DNA from: a bacterium
GTDB taxonomy: Bacteria; Spirochaetota; UBA4802; UBA5550
Assembly: GCA_024224995.1 (NCBI GenBank)
Contig: JAAENB010000085.1
Span: forward strand, 1-18,299
DNA: 18,299 nucleotides
Direction: 5' to 3'
Shown here: in pieces, positions 4,992-11,897 of the stretch
Numbering within the stretch: the stretch's first letter is position 1
Layout: the number at the start of each line of letters is the position of its first letter
Notes under the pieces: generated by a model
The model's database searches: none
Told to the model about the DNA's origin: nothing
Seen by the model: the letters and a program-made list of their open reading frames with translations, nothing else
Position numbers and translations under genes: made by a program

Positions 4992-6920
4992 CTATGGTTC
5001 GGTCTTAAAAATTACTCCAAGTCTGTCGACTTCACTACCCGCTCCTCCCCAGAAACCAACGATGCCGTCGTCTGTTTCCATAGTGGAACAGGAACCATTC
5101 TCTTTGCCGCCGGAAAGAGTGCGGCCTAAGCTGGTGGTAAACTTTGCGTAGTGGACTGTTTCCGTGTTATACTTACTGGTATGGGCCGAGCAAATATAGG
5201 CGCTCATAATAACTTCCCCGCTGTACAGTTCCAGTGTTTTCAGGGAGCCGCCGCTGCCGCCGTGAGTCAGTTGAGTACCATTTGAAAGCTGAACCCCTAT
5301 TTGATCAATCCGGCTTCCGGCCCGCATAATAATCTTTGACACTTCATAGTCAATATTACTCAGCTGGGAAATATCGCTAAAACTGCCGCCGCCGGGTCCG
5401 CCCTGTGAAGAAGAAGACTCGTAGTATGACGCGCCAAAGGCAACCCAGTCTCCTTCCGTGCCAATATCCGAATAATTGATCCAGATCCTGGTTTCTCCCG
5501 CACTGGCTTTCGCGTCCGCCAGTTTCGCGTTCTCATAACCGTTAACAGGAACCGCGAAGATATACCCTTCACTGCCGAATTCATCATAACAAGCCTGAAC
5601 ACCGCCGCTCCAGATACCTGATGAAGAAGTAATCTTCCAGTCCCTGGTGTCGGGATTCTGGCAGGCGTATTTTCTTTCCGCGGTACAGGGCATGTCATTA
5701 AACCGGCCATTACTCCACTGCTCAGCACAATCTTCGTTGCTGTTGTAATCATTCGGCTCATTATTGCTCCAGCTCCATACCTGGGCAGTATGCCGGCTGT
5801 CCCACCAGTCAAAAGGCTCAAAAGAAAGAGAGGTAAGTCCGCATTTGGCAAGAGCTTCAACATCTTCGTCATTCATAACCGTGTCATCCAGGTAAATCTG
5901 TCCAATGGCAGTACCATCATTACCGCTTCCGTAAATCTTCGTTGCGATAACATCGGGATTTACACTGCCGCTCTCATTTTGACATGCCGGGTATGGCTGA
6001 AATGTCTCAAAATCGACGCTGCCGCTGATTCCTGTTGATTTAAAGACATAGCTTCCCCATGCTTCACTACAGGAACTGCTGCTTGCCCCGGTAAGGATAA
6101 CTTTTTTCCCGGACTTCAGGATATCGGCTTTTGTAAGTTCCAGGTCGAGCCGCTCGCATGAAGTGGTTGGCTTAAAGACCAGTTCTCCAATCTGCGATTC
6201 AATGGCGGCAAGAGCCTCGCTATAGTGACCATCCAGCTCATCCTGAAATTTGATAATTATTACTTCATTCTGATTCGCCGGAGAAGAATACCAGACCTTG
6301 ACCTCTTCAAGCCCCTGCTCGAAAAGTCTGTCCGTGGGACTGCAAAATCCTTCATCGGAAGAATCATGACAGAGAATAACTTCGTTATCAAGGCTTAATC
6401 CGTCCAGATGTTTATCCCAATGGAGATCCATATTGATGCTCCGTTTTCCCATATTCAGTTGGTTAAGCATACTGGGAATATTATTTGGGTCCAGGTAACT
6501 TGTTGGAGTCATGTACGCCTGGGCATTAAACGAGTTATGAGTGGATGGAAATTCGGCCAGCCGTAACGGAGCATAATTACTAATACGGTTTTGAAAGGTC
6601 ATGGCCTTGACTGTCCAGCTGTTTAAGTAGTCATAGTCCGTATCATCATCAAAAGCGCCTATGGTAGAATTATAAACACCGATAAAAAAATTTTCACCCC
6701 ATTTACCGAGAAGCTGCGCGTAGGTTCCGGCATCATTAATAATGGTCATGCCTTCACCAACGATCCAGTCTTCAATGGGATCAAAAACATTGTCATCGAC
6801 CCATTCTCCCGCGTCTTCAAACCAGTCTACTACGTCATCAAACCACCCGGCTTGCGAATTGGTCTGGAAAAACGCAAGTTGAAACATTACACATATCAAC
6901 ACTATAAAAATTTTTTTCAT
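4992..6920 (-). CDS. secreted PI-PLC-like / C-type-lectin-like / jacalin-like multidomain protein
   Basis: A 642-aa exported protein with a signal peptide ending near NSQA-GW (residue 24). Residues 105-370 resemble the X-domain barrel of phosphatidylinositol-specific phospholipase C: PSTHNSFN (His128) and VILCHDSS (His185) fit the paired catalytic histidines. NMDLHWD (163-169) and EVIIIKFQDE (219-228) fit barrel strands. Residues 382-421 read as the C-terminal half of a C-type lectin (NEPND, EDC, FNDMPC, KYACQ). Residues 427-495 look like the N-terminal half of a second one. Residues 513-640 match the jacalin-like lectin pattern (HGGSGG, LELYSGE, VGFWGGAGSEVDRLGVIF). An acidic, Trp-rich segment (25-55) follows the signal peptide. 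It is probably a glycan-binding secreted lipase or phosphodiesterase. A GAGGGA site lies about 6 bases before the ATG. Activity is unproven; the jacalin and lectin calls are firmer than the exact substrate. Confidence 0.75.
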   Translation of the reverse strand: MKKIFIVLICVMFQLAFFQTNSQAGWFDDVVDWFEDAGEWVDDNVFDPIEDWIVGEGMTIINDAGTYAQLLGKWGENFFIGVYNSTIGAFDDDTDYDYLNSWTVKAMTFQNRISNYAPLRLAEFPSTHNSFNAQAYMTPTSYLDPNNIPSMLNQLNMGKRSINMDLHWDKHLDGLSLDNEVILCHDSSDEGFCSPTDRLFEQGLEEVKVWYSSPANQNEVIIIKFQDELDGHYSEALAAIESQIGELVFKPTTSCERLDLELTKADILKSGKKVILTGASSSSCSEAWGSYVFKSTGISGSVDFETFQPYPACQNESGSVNPDVIATKIYGSGNDGTAIGQIYLDDTVMNDEDVEALAKCGLTSLSFEPFDWWDSRHTAQVWSWSNNEPNDYNSNEDCAEQWSNGRFNDMPCTAERKYACQNPDTRDWKITSSSGIWSGGVQACYDEFGSEGYIFAVPVNGYENAKLADAKASAGETRIWINYSDIGTEGDWVAFGASYYESSSSQGGPGGGSFSDISQLSNIDYEVSKIIMRAGSRIDQIGVQLSNGTQLTHGGSGGSLKTLELYSGEVIMSAYICSAHTSKYNTETVHYAKFTTSLGRTLSGGKENGSCSTMETDDGIVGFWGGAGSEVDRLGVIFKTEP

Positions 6921-7157
6921 TGTTCCCTCTCGTAAAAACAGTTTATTTTTTTGAAATTAGAAGATCTGCATTCTCTAATGTTATTTCAGATTGTTTTATA
7001 TAGTTTAATAGTACCTGCTCAGGCTGTGGGAAACATGTTCTGTACGGTTAGTGTCTGAATGTGCAGAAAGAGAACAAAATTAAATGGTTGAAACTTGACT
7101 TCCTTTGATTCATTCGGATCCTCCTTTTTTGATGTCTTTAAGATGTTTTTTTTACTT

Positions 7158-7185
7158 AAAGTAGGCAAAATCAAAAAAATGTCAA
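7158..7185 (-). promoter_or_regulatory. possible promoter for the PI-PLC-like gene
   Basis: On the minus strand, a perfect TTGACA (7180-7185) is followed after 16 bases by TACTTT (7158-7163), a poor -10 match. It would give an unusually long leader of about 230 bases, so a closer promoter cannot be excluded. Confidence 0.3.
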
Positions 7186-7188
7186 GAT

Positions 7189-7211
7189 AAAAAACGACTG
7201 GTCGGTTTTTT
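7189..7211 (-). terminator. A/T-flanked hairpin, probable intrinsic terminator
   Basis: Read on the minus strand, AAAAAAC, then CGAC-CA-GTCG, then TTTTTT forms a short stem extended by A:T pairs and ending in a U-run. It lies 115 bases downstream of the DUF1566 gene stop. The GC stem is short and has one bulged base. The near-palindrome CGACTGGTCG just upstream of a -35 box could alternatively be a repressor operator. Confidence 0.45.
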
Positions 7212-7325
7212 ATGAGTTTTTACTCAGATAAGGCAGGAACAAGGTGAAAGGTGAAAGATTATTCTTGATGCTATGATCTCTAAGAATGAGATCAAGGGTA
7301 TCGTAACTAAAAAATTATAGGTATC

Positions 7326-8600
7326 CTACCGGACACATCTAACAAAGTTATCTGCCTGAACAACATCTTTTTGATCACCAATACTGGTAGGCAGGCTGGC
7401 ATTGATTTTCGGATCGGAGCGCTGGGCTCCCGGACCATGCGCGTCATAGCCAATGCTTGCGAAACTTTCCACAGCCCAGCATGGGCCAAAACAGATATAT
7501 GAGGCGAATGTATTCGCGTCGCCGTGAGTAGTGCTGGACCAGAAAAACGGTGCTACGGAATTCCCGTCCGGCGGAGATGTTGTTGGATTGTCGGTCAGGT
7601 TTTTCCCCGTGGGCAGCGTAAAGGTAAAAACCGATGTATCAAGTACCATTTTGCTTGTAGCGTAATTGGGATTATCATAATAAACAATGCTTTGCAGTTC
7701 CTTGATATCCGGGAGCCGCCAGTCACTTGATCCTCCCAGGGTTAGCGCTTCGCAATAGGCAAGCGCGTTTTCCCAGCTAAATTGATAATCCCCTGTAGAT
7801 TCCTCCCCATTTGCCTGCTGCCAGATGAGACCGGTATTATTATCGGTAACAGTGCTGTTTCCATTGTCGGTGTAGCTGTTTGCGGCGAAAACGCTGGCAT
7901 CCCCTCGTACGCAGCGGTAAAACATTGTCGCGTTTTCCGTATTATTAAAATTACTCTTAATATGTCCGTCCAAAAAATTAAAAAAATAATTTATAGTGGA
8001 ATAATCGGGACGGGATGTACTTGACCAGGTTTGCCCCATCATCTGAACGGTATGAGATCCCGTCAGTTCAGTTGAAGAATTGGGATAATCCAGGTCAAAA
8101 TAATTACTATCAAGATAAAAAGCTTTATTTGTATTCTGATCGCCATAGGCAGTACTTATGGAAAACAGTTCTCTAATAGAAGGTATTCGCCAGTCACGAA
8201 ACCCTTCCAGCTCAAGATTCTCGCAATAGGTATTTGCCGTAGTATACGAAACTCTTGTTGAATGATGGGCCTTTTCCCACATAAGACCGGTAACCAGGTC
8301 TATTACCACCGCCTGGGTCAATACATCATAGTAGGCATACGAGGCAGCCGACACGGAATACTGCGCGTCCTGCCCATACAAAGTTTCACCGGACCCCGGA
8401 CAGGTTATTTCTACTCCGTTGTTATCATAGCATAGTTTTTGATAGGCATCGGTTACTTTGAACGCTACCGCCAATGTGCTGCTTGAGGTAGAACAGTTTG
8501 CCGCGAAAAGAAGAGCGAATGTAAGCACAATTGAGAGCAACAGCAGAATGATTTTATATTTAAAAAACCGGTTCTTTTTTATATTCACTGTTTTTTTCAT
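7326..8600 (-). CDS. tandem DUF1566 (Lcl C-terminal) domain envelope protein
   Basis: A 424-aa exported protein with two copies of the DUF1566/Lcl C-terminal domain. Copy 1 (about 95-232) and copy 2 (about 246-424) share the same landmarks: TGLMWEK / TGLIWQQ, DWRIPSIREL / DWRLPDIKEL, TWSST / FWSST and RCVR at each end. The N-terminus is basic and then hydrophobic (15-35), ending LFAANC. Cys36 could be lipidated if the relaxed spirochaete-type lipobox applies; otherwise this is an uncleaved or normal signal sequence. The Legionella Lcl homologue binds glycosaminoglycans and promotes adhesion, so a surface adhesion role is possible. The start has AAGAGG about 8 bases upstream, formed at the edge of the mosaic element 8615-8917. 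That element separates this gene from the beta-barrel gene upstream. Confidence 0.8.
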   Translation of the reverse strand: MKKTVNIKKNRFFKYKIILLLLSIVLTFALLFAANCSTSSSTLAVAFKVTDAYQKLCYDNNGVEITCPGSGETLYGQDAQYSVSAASYAYYDVLTQAVVIDLVTGLMWEKAHHSTRVSYTTANTYCENLELEGFRDWRIPSIRELFSISTAYGDQNTNKAFYLDSNYFDLDYPNSSTELTGSHTVQMMGQTWSSTSRPDYSTINYFFNFLDGHIKSNFNNTENATMFYRCVRGDASVFAANSYTDNGNSTVTDNNTGLIWQQANGEESTGDYQFSWENALAYCEALTLGGSSDWRLPDIKELQSIVYYDNPNYATSKMVLDTSVFTFTLPTGKNLTDNPTTSPPDGNSVAPFFWSSTTHGDANTFASYICFGPCWAVESFASIGYDAHGPGAQRSDPKINASLPTSIGDQKDVVQADNFVRCVR

Positions 8601-8614
8601 GTAGAGTACCTCTT

Positions 8615-8917
8615 AAGAAACTAGAATTTTGAAACGGGCCTCTTTCTTCATAACGAGGGGCTGGAAGCCCCACGCTATGAGAAATACCCATAGCCCGGGG
8701 AAACTAATTTATAAACAGAGCCTGTTCTCGAAGATATTATCGGGGGTTATGCTCTGCTGCCCTATGGGGGTGCGACCCCTGCGAGGGGTGCGACCCCTGC
8801 GAAGCATCTCAAAAAAATCAACCCGTAAAGGCGTTGCACGCAACGTCTCTCCTTCCCCGGGAACCACTCCTCCGAGGCATCTCCAGAAACCCAACCCGGG
8901 TATCAACACAGTTTCTT
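8615..8917. repeat. 303-bp composite mosaic repeat element with 8-bp inverted ends
   Basis: The element runs from AAGAAACT (8615-8622) to its exact inverse AGTTTCTT (8910-8917). It holds three palindrome types in series: GGGGCT-GGA-AGCCCC (8657-8671), two 18-bp tandem GGGGTGCGACCCCTGCGA units (8767-8802), and a half-degraded AGAGACGTTGC palindrome (8832-8850). The right arm matches the arms at 1541-1561 and, inverted, 18020-18040. It fills nearly the whole 325-bp gap between the beta-barrel gene (stop 8926) and the DUF1566 gene (ATG 8600). No transposase is encoded, so it would be non-autonomous. The short open frames inside it look like repeat translations, not genes. Confidence 0.75.
8767..8802 (+). 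repeat. perfect 18-bp tandem duplication
   Basis: GGGGTGCGACCCCTGCGA occurs twice back to back (8767-8784 and 8785-8802). Each unit contains the hairpin GGGGT-GCG-ACCCC. A third copy is at 1489-1506. Confidence 0.9.
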
Positions 8918-8925
8918 CACAACGT

Positions 8926-9567
8926 TCACCCGCTAAAATCAACAAACGCACGAACACCAATACTCGCGTCCACAGTATATTGAATGATACTTGTGGCGGT
9001 ATCGCTAATTGTCAGGGATTTAAAAAGCATCTCAAATGATGACTCCACGAACAAGCCAACAGAATCCGTCAGCATATAGGTGCCGCCCAGAGATACGATA
9101 AACCCGTGAACAAAACCGCTTGTTTCTGTTGATGAAACACTATCATAATAATCTTCCATACCCAGGGTATAGGCAGCACCGGCATAAAGAATAAAATCCC
9201 CCAGGGGATAATAGTACGCTGCCCCGGGACCAGCCTGTAGTGTAATGGTCCGGGAATCTTTGGTCTGCGTTCCTCCGCCGGTTTTATCTTCCAATTCAAG
9301 CTTAAAAGAAATAACCCCGCCTAAAGACAGGCCTTTAATAATAAAATAGCCGACATTCGTTTCTAATCCAAAATTCATAGTTTGTTCTTCAACTTCCGTT
9401 CCCGAATAGGTATAGGTTTTATTCTGTAGATTAAACAGGCCAAGCGAGGTTGAACCGTCAAACACCAGGTTCCCGGCAGCAACAGGATTCTTTGCCGCGT
9501 ACGCGTCGTTGAGCAGGCATATCCCAACCGCAAAGAATATAACAATAGTAAGAATTACTTTTTTCAT
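8926..9567 (-). CDS. small outer-membrane beta-barrel protein
   Basis: A 213-aa protein with a signal peptide (1-24, ending AYA). The mature part alternates polar and hydrophobic residues in amphipathic strands with turn motifs. Examples are GYFIIKGLSLGGVISFKLEL (73-92), ITLQAGPGAAYYYPLG (108-123), FILYAGAAYTLGMEDYY (125-141) and VGLFVESSFEMLF (170-182). This pattern is typical of OmpA/OmpW-size 8-stranded barrels. The last residues (ASIGVRAFVDFSG) form a final strand but do not end in the canonical aromatic residue. GGAG lies 6 bases before the ATG. It starts 27 bases after the TPR gene stop and is probably cotranscribed with it from the promoter at 10210-10238. The function is unknown; the fold call rests on pattern only. 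Confidence 0.7.
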   Translation of the reverse strand: MKKVILTIVIFFAVGICLLNDAYAAKNPVAAGNLVFDGSTSLGLFNLQNKTYTYSGTEVEEQTMNFGLETNVGYFIIKGLSLGGVISFKLELEDKTGGGTQTKDSRTITLQAGPGAAYYYPLGDFILYAGAAYTLGMEDYYDSVSSTETSGFVHGFIVSLGGTYMLTDSVGLFVESSFEMLFKSLTISDTATSIIQYTVDASIGVRAFVDFSG

Positions 9568-9594
9568 GACTACTCCGTTAGAGGGTTATAGCTT

Positions 9595-10158
9595 TTATTT
9601 CACTTTTTCCAGGATATCATCTTTTTGCTCCTGGGCGAATTTACGATATTCTTTATTAAAATATGTTTTTGCGGAATCAGAAAGGATGATATTCAGGTAG
9701 GGAATACACTCTTTCCGTTTGCCCTGGGCAAATTTTATGCCAACCATATAATCCACAGCGCCGATCCAGGCAACTCTCCCCGGTTTTTCTCTTTTAATAA
9801 TTCTTTTGAGGTATTCTTCCGCGCGGCTGTATTCTTCCCGGGCCCAGCATACATTAGCCAGGAGCAGCAAGGCATTACCATTGTTGGCATCTTCCTTAAG
9901 GACACGGTTGACTATATCCAGCGCGTATGACCCCTGCTCCATCCAGATAAAAGCATCCGCTTTCAATAAAAGAGCATCACAATAATCCGGGTTAATATTA
10001 AGCATATCATCACACATCATTGCGACTTTTTTAAAATCATCATTTACCGGCTGTTTCTCAACAGGAATAGACTCGACCTTTTCAGTTTTAGCCTTTCGGA
10101 ACATTCTCCTGGCTTTAATAAGTATATTCTTAATTTTAAACCATTCTATTATATTCAT
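9595..10158 (-). CDS. TPR-repeat protein
   Basis: A 187-aa, mostly helical protein. Two clear tetratricopeptide-like repeats are seen. One lies around 59-92 (DALLLKADAFIWMEQGSYAL onward) and one around 95-126 (ALLLLANVCWAREEYSRAEE onward). Weaker helical repeats precede and follow them. A basic N-terminal segment (8-26) contains an amphipathic stretch but no convincing signal peptide, so it is probably cytoplasmic or peripherally membrane-associated. TPRs mediate protein-protein contacts; no partner is evident. It is the first gene of a likely operon with the small beta-barrel gene and has its own strong promoter. GAGAG lies about 5 bases before the ATG. It is transcribed divergently from the MshEN-like microprotein gene at 10522. 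Confidence 0.75.
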   Translation of the reverse strand: MNIIEWFKIKNILIKARRMFRKAKTEKVESIPVEKQPVNDDFKKVAMMCDDMLNINPDYCDALLLKADAFIWMEQGSYALDIVNRVLKEDANNGNALLLLANVCWAREEYSRAEEYLKRIIKREKPGRVAWIGAVDYMVGIKFAQGKRKECIPYLNIILSDSAKTYFNKEYRKFAQEQKDDILEKVK

Positions 10159-10209
10159 TGTACTCTCTTTAGCCGCTTTAATAAAATCAGAAAAAATACT
10201 TGTTATAGA

Positions 10210-10238
10210 ACTATAGCATATTAAATTTTCGATGTCAA
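10210..10238 (-). promoter_or_regulatory. sigma70-type promoter for the TPR/beta-barrel operon
   Basis: On the minus strand, TTGACA (10233-10238), a 17-base spacer and TATAGT (10210-10215). Transcription would start near 10203, giving a leader of about 45 bases before ATG 10158. Confidence 0.7.
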
Positions 10239-10441
10239 TTTTATATTAAAAAACAGTATAATTTGCTGAAAAAATCGGCAAAAACACCATTATTAAGCAA
10301 AAAAACCACTTTATCTTATTATCGTAATATCTTTGCTGAACATTAACAGCAAAAGAGGGCATATATGATACCAGGCACCTGCTAAAAACCAGCCTTCTGT
10401 TACCCTCCGGATGAGACCAGGATATTAACTAAAATAAAATA

Positions 10442-10470
10442 TTGACAGAGACTGATTTTTGATATAAAAT
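10442..10470 (+). promoter_or_regulatory. strong sigma70-type promoter for the MshEN-like microprotein
   Basis: TTGACA (10442-10447), a 17-base spacer and TAAAAT (10465-10470), eleven of twelve consensus bases. Transcription would start near 10477 and leave a leader of about 45 bases that includes GGAGG before the ATG. Confidence 0.75.
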
Positions 10471-10521
10471 CTCTGATCATAGTACAGAGCAAAGAGCTCG
10501 TTTAAATATGGGAGGATTTAT

Positions 10522-10677
10522 ATGGTTGGCGAAAAATGTATAGCGAAAGGAATTATAACCCAGGATCAACTGGATAAAGCACTGGCAGAGCAAAAGTCGA
10601 GCGGGGGAAAAGTGGGCGAGGTTATTGTAAAACTCGGTTTCGCTACAAAAGATCAGGTAGAAGACGCGTTGAAGTGA
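10522..10677 (+). CDS. stand-alone MshEN / GspE N-terminal-like microprotein (51 aa)
   Basis: A 51-residue gene with its own strong promoter and a GGAGG site 7 bases before the ATG. The protein is essentially one MshEN-type domain: a G-x4-G-x-IT-x4-L-x3-L-x2-Q half (3-24, containing KGIITQDQLDKALAEQ). A five-residue linker and a second half (GEVIVKLGFATKDQVEDAL, 32-50) follow. In MshE and related secretion ATPases such domains bind c-di-GMP or contact assembly platforms. The family's RLG pairs are replaced by MVG and KVG, so nucleotide binding is doubtful. The domain is normally fused to ATPases or kinases; here it is alone. A GACGAGGGG palindrome follows the stop. Coding status is well supported by promoter, ribosome-binding site and domain match. 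The function is unknown. Confidence 0.75.
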   Translation: MVGEKCIAKGIITQDQLDKALAEQKSSGGKVGEVIVKLGFATKDQVEDALK

Positions 10678-10694
10678 TTGTATTGCAACCTCAG

Positions 10695-10717
10695 GACGAG
10701 GGGTTTAACCCCTCGTC
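10695..10717. repeat. GACGAGGGG palindrome overlapping the toxin stop codon
   Basis: GACGAGGGG (10695-10703) and CCCCTCGTC (10709-10717) form a perfect 9-bp stem around TTTAA. It lies between the ends of convergent genes (10677 plus, 10705 minus). On the minus strand it encodes the last residues T-R-G and the TAA stop of the toxin gene. There is no adjoining T-run, so it may serve as a rho-independent-like barrier only in part. Confidence 0.8.
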
Positions 10718-11082
10718 AACTCTTTCAGCCTCTCCCTGTCCTCATTCTCCCTGTCGCCTTTAAAATATATTTCAATAAATTCAATCCTGTCTTTTTCCCG
10801 GAAATACGCGTAAACAGCACGGATTCCCGATTTAACCCCCTTCCCTTTCAAAGAACGGCAGGCAAACTTCTTAGCCTTAAAAACTGTCGGCTCCGAAAAG
10901 CCGGTCTCCTTGATTTCAAATATCCCTTTATTGTCAATATTAAGCTTATGGTATAATTGCAGTTGGGACGCGATAAACGTGTCCATATCTTCGTCAAGAG
11001 TTTTAAATCGTTTTTGCAGTCTCTTGAGATCCTTTTTAAAAGCATCGGAATATATAATTTCCTTAAAGCTCGTCCCGGTCAT
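10705..11082 (-). CDS. RelE/ParE-type toxin of a type II toxin-antitoxin pair
   Basis: A 125-aa basic protein. Its C-terminal half (KKFACRSLKGKG at 71-82, GIRAVYAYFREKDRIEFIEI at 86-105, YFKGDRENED at 106-115) fits the RelE/ParE/HigB mRNA-interferase fold. The N-terminal helices contain FKKDLKRLQKRF. The start is ATG at 11082, inside the last codons of the antitoxin gene (20-base overlap), a layout that suggests translational coupling. A longer frame to 11187 exists but lies wholly within the antitoxin gene. The antitoxin has an XRE helix-turn-helix and a Panacea domain, a domain known to neutralise many unrelated toxins. The extreme C-terminus is encoded by a palindrome (10695-10717). The RelE assignment is from pattern and context; catalytic residues were not individually confirmed. 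Confidence 0.75.
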   Translation of the reverse strand: MTGTSFKEIIYSDAFKKDLKRLQKRFKTLDEDMDTFIASQLQLYHKLNIDNKGIFEIKETGFSEPTVFKAKKFACRSLKGKGVKSGIRAVYAYFREKDRIEFIEIYFKGDRENEDRERLKELTRG

Positions 11083-11866
11083 ATTCCCGTACCGAATAAT
11101 CTTCTGTTCTGTAAAATACGGACTCATAGTCGATTGCGCTGCCCATTTCCGTAACCTGCCAGGGAACATCGCCGTGGGAATAATCACTTATTTTTGAGGC
11201 GCTCATGTCCGAAAGACGGTTTAAAATACTGTCGATTAAAACAATCTCTTTCGCGTTGAGAAGATCCATGTTTGCCCTTCTCAGGGGAAGATACTTGGTC
11301 TGAGGATAGCTGAAATATTCGCTCTCTACTTTTTCGATCTCCTGTTCGACAATCATCTGGTCAACGATTTTTTTGTATTCAAGAGGCGTTGGCCCGTAAT
11401 GATTTTTCACATACGTAGCGCCAATAAACTGCTCTTCGTAAAGTTCGTAATAGTCAAAATCCATAAAATAGAGGAGTTTATAAATTACCGTTTCACCAAC
11501 ATTTGGCTTGGAACCGACACAGTTAAGAATATAGAGCAATACTTCTTTGAACTTGCCGATTTTTTTCTGAGGAACACTAATCCTCACCGCAGATTTACTG
11601 TTTTCCGGGTCATTCTTTTGCTGATTCATTTTTTCAAGAAGAATAATGGGCTCTTCTTCAATGTCGAGAAGAATGTCTATTGAAACATTGAATATTTTCG
11701 CTAATTTCCGCAGCTCTTCAGGAGTAAGCTTTCTTTCTCCATTCTCAATCTGGGAAAGAGTTGGCCGTGAAACCGATATCTCTTCCGAAAGATCATGCTG
11801 GCTCATACCGGCCTGATCTCGCAATAATTTGACTGTATTTCCAACTTTTTTGTCAATAATATTCAT
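11063..11866 (-). CDS. XRE-HTH / Panacea (DUF4065) antitoxin
   Basis: A 267-aa two-domain antitoxin. Residues 8-65 are an XRE helix-turn-helix (VGNTVKLLRDQAGMSQHDLS, then SRPTLSQIENGERKLTP). After a linker, residues 105-240 match the Panacea/DUF4065 (SocA-like) domain: YKLLYFMDFDYYELY, FIGATYVKNHYGPTP, and the late YSHGDVPWQVT. Panacea domains neutralise partner toxins by direct binding; the HTH should autoregulate the operon. An inverted repeat CAACATG-CCA-CATGTTG (11898-11914) just upstream is the likely operator. I place the start at 11866: it has GGA 6 bases upstream and leaves a usable leader after the promoter. ATG 11887 (274 aa) is the alternative. The gene overlaps the toxin by 20 bases. 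Antitoxin-first order is usual for RelE-type pairs. Confidence 0.85.
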   Translation of the reverse strand: MNIIDKKVGNTVKLLRDQAGMSQHDLSEEISVSRPTLSQIENGERKLTPEELRKLAKIFNVSIDILLDIEEEPIILLEKMNQQKNDPENSKSAVRISVPQKKIGKFKEVLLYILNCVGSKPNVGETVIYKLLYFMDFDYYELYEEQFIGATYVKNHYGPTPLEYKKIVDQMIVEQEIEKVESEYFSYPQTKYLPLRRANMDLLNAKEIVLIDSILNRLSDMSASKISDYSHGDVPWQVTEMGSAIDYESVFYRTEDYSVREYDRDEL

Positions 11867-11897
11867 TACAATTCCAAACTCTCTCATATATTCATAT

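Larger units (their letters stand above)
6921..7325. other. 405-bp gene-free spacer upstream of the PI-PLC-like gene
   Basis: No open frame of note lies on either strand. The spacer contains a likely terminator for the DUF1566 gene (7189-7211) and a possible promoter for the PI-PLC-like gene (7158-7185). It also has a small direct repeat of GGTGAAA (7243-7256). About 230 bases separate that promoter from the ATG; no recognisable riboswitch was seen in them. Confidence 0.5.
10159..10521. other. 363-bp divergent intergenic region
   Basis: This spacer holds two strong, outward-facing sigma70-type promoters (10210-10238 minus and 10442-10470 plus). Between them no gene is visible. An inverted repeat TTTGCTG-8-CAGCAAA (10332-10353) lies near the middle and could be a regulator site or a small hairpin. 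Confidence 0.5.

Noticed and set aside
6921..7157. Riboswitch in the long leader of the PI-PLC-like gene
   Set aside because: I could not recognise any known riboswitch core, and the assumed upstream promoter is itself weak in its -10 box.
8767..8802. Possible CRISPR repeat
   Set aside because: The two 18-bp units are directly adjacent with no spacer, and no cas gene is in the window.
8629..9039. 136-codon plus-strand frame, and an 83-codon minus-strand frame (8709-8960), in the 303-bp element
   Set aside because: Both read through palindromes and tandem repeats. Low-complexity Arg/Pro/Thr-rich products and overlap with the beta-barrel gene argue against real genes.
11083..11187. N-terminal extension of the toxin to ATG 11187 (160 aa)
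   Set aside because: The extra 35 codons lie entirely in the antitoxin gene in a different frame and do not resemble a RelE-type N-terminus; ATG 11082 gives the normal overlap.
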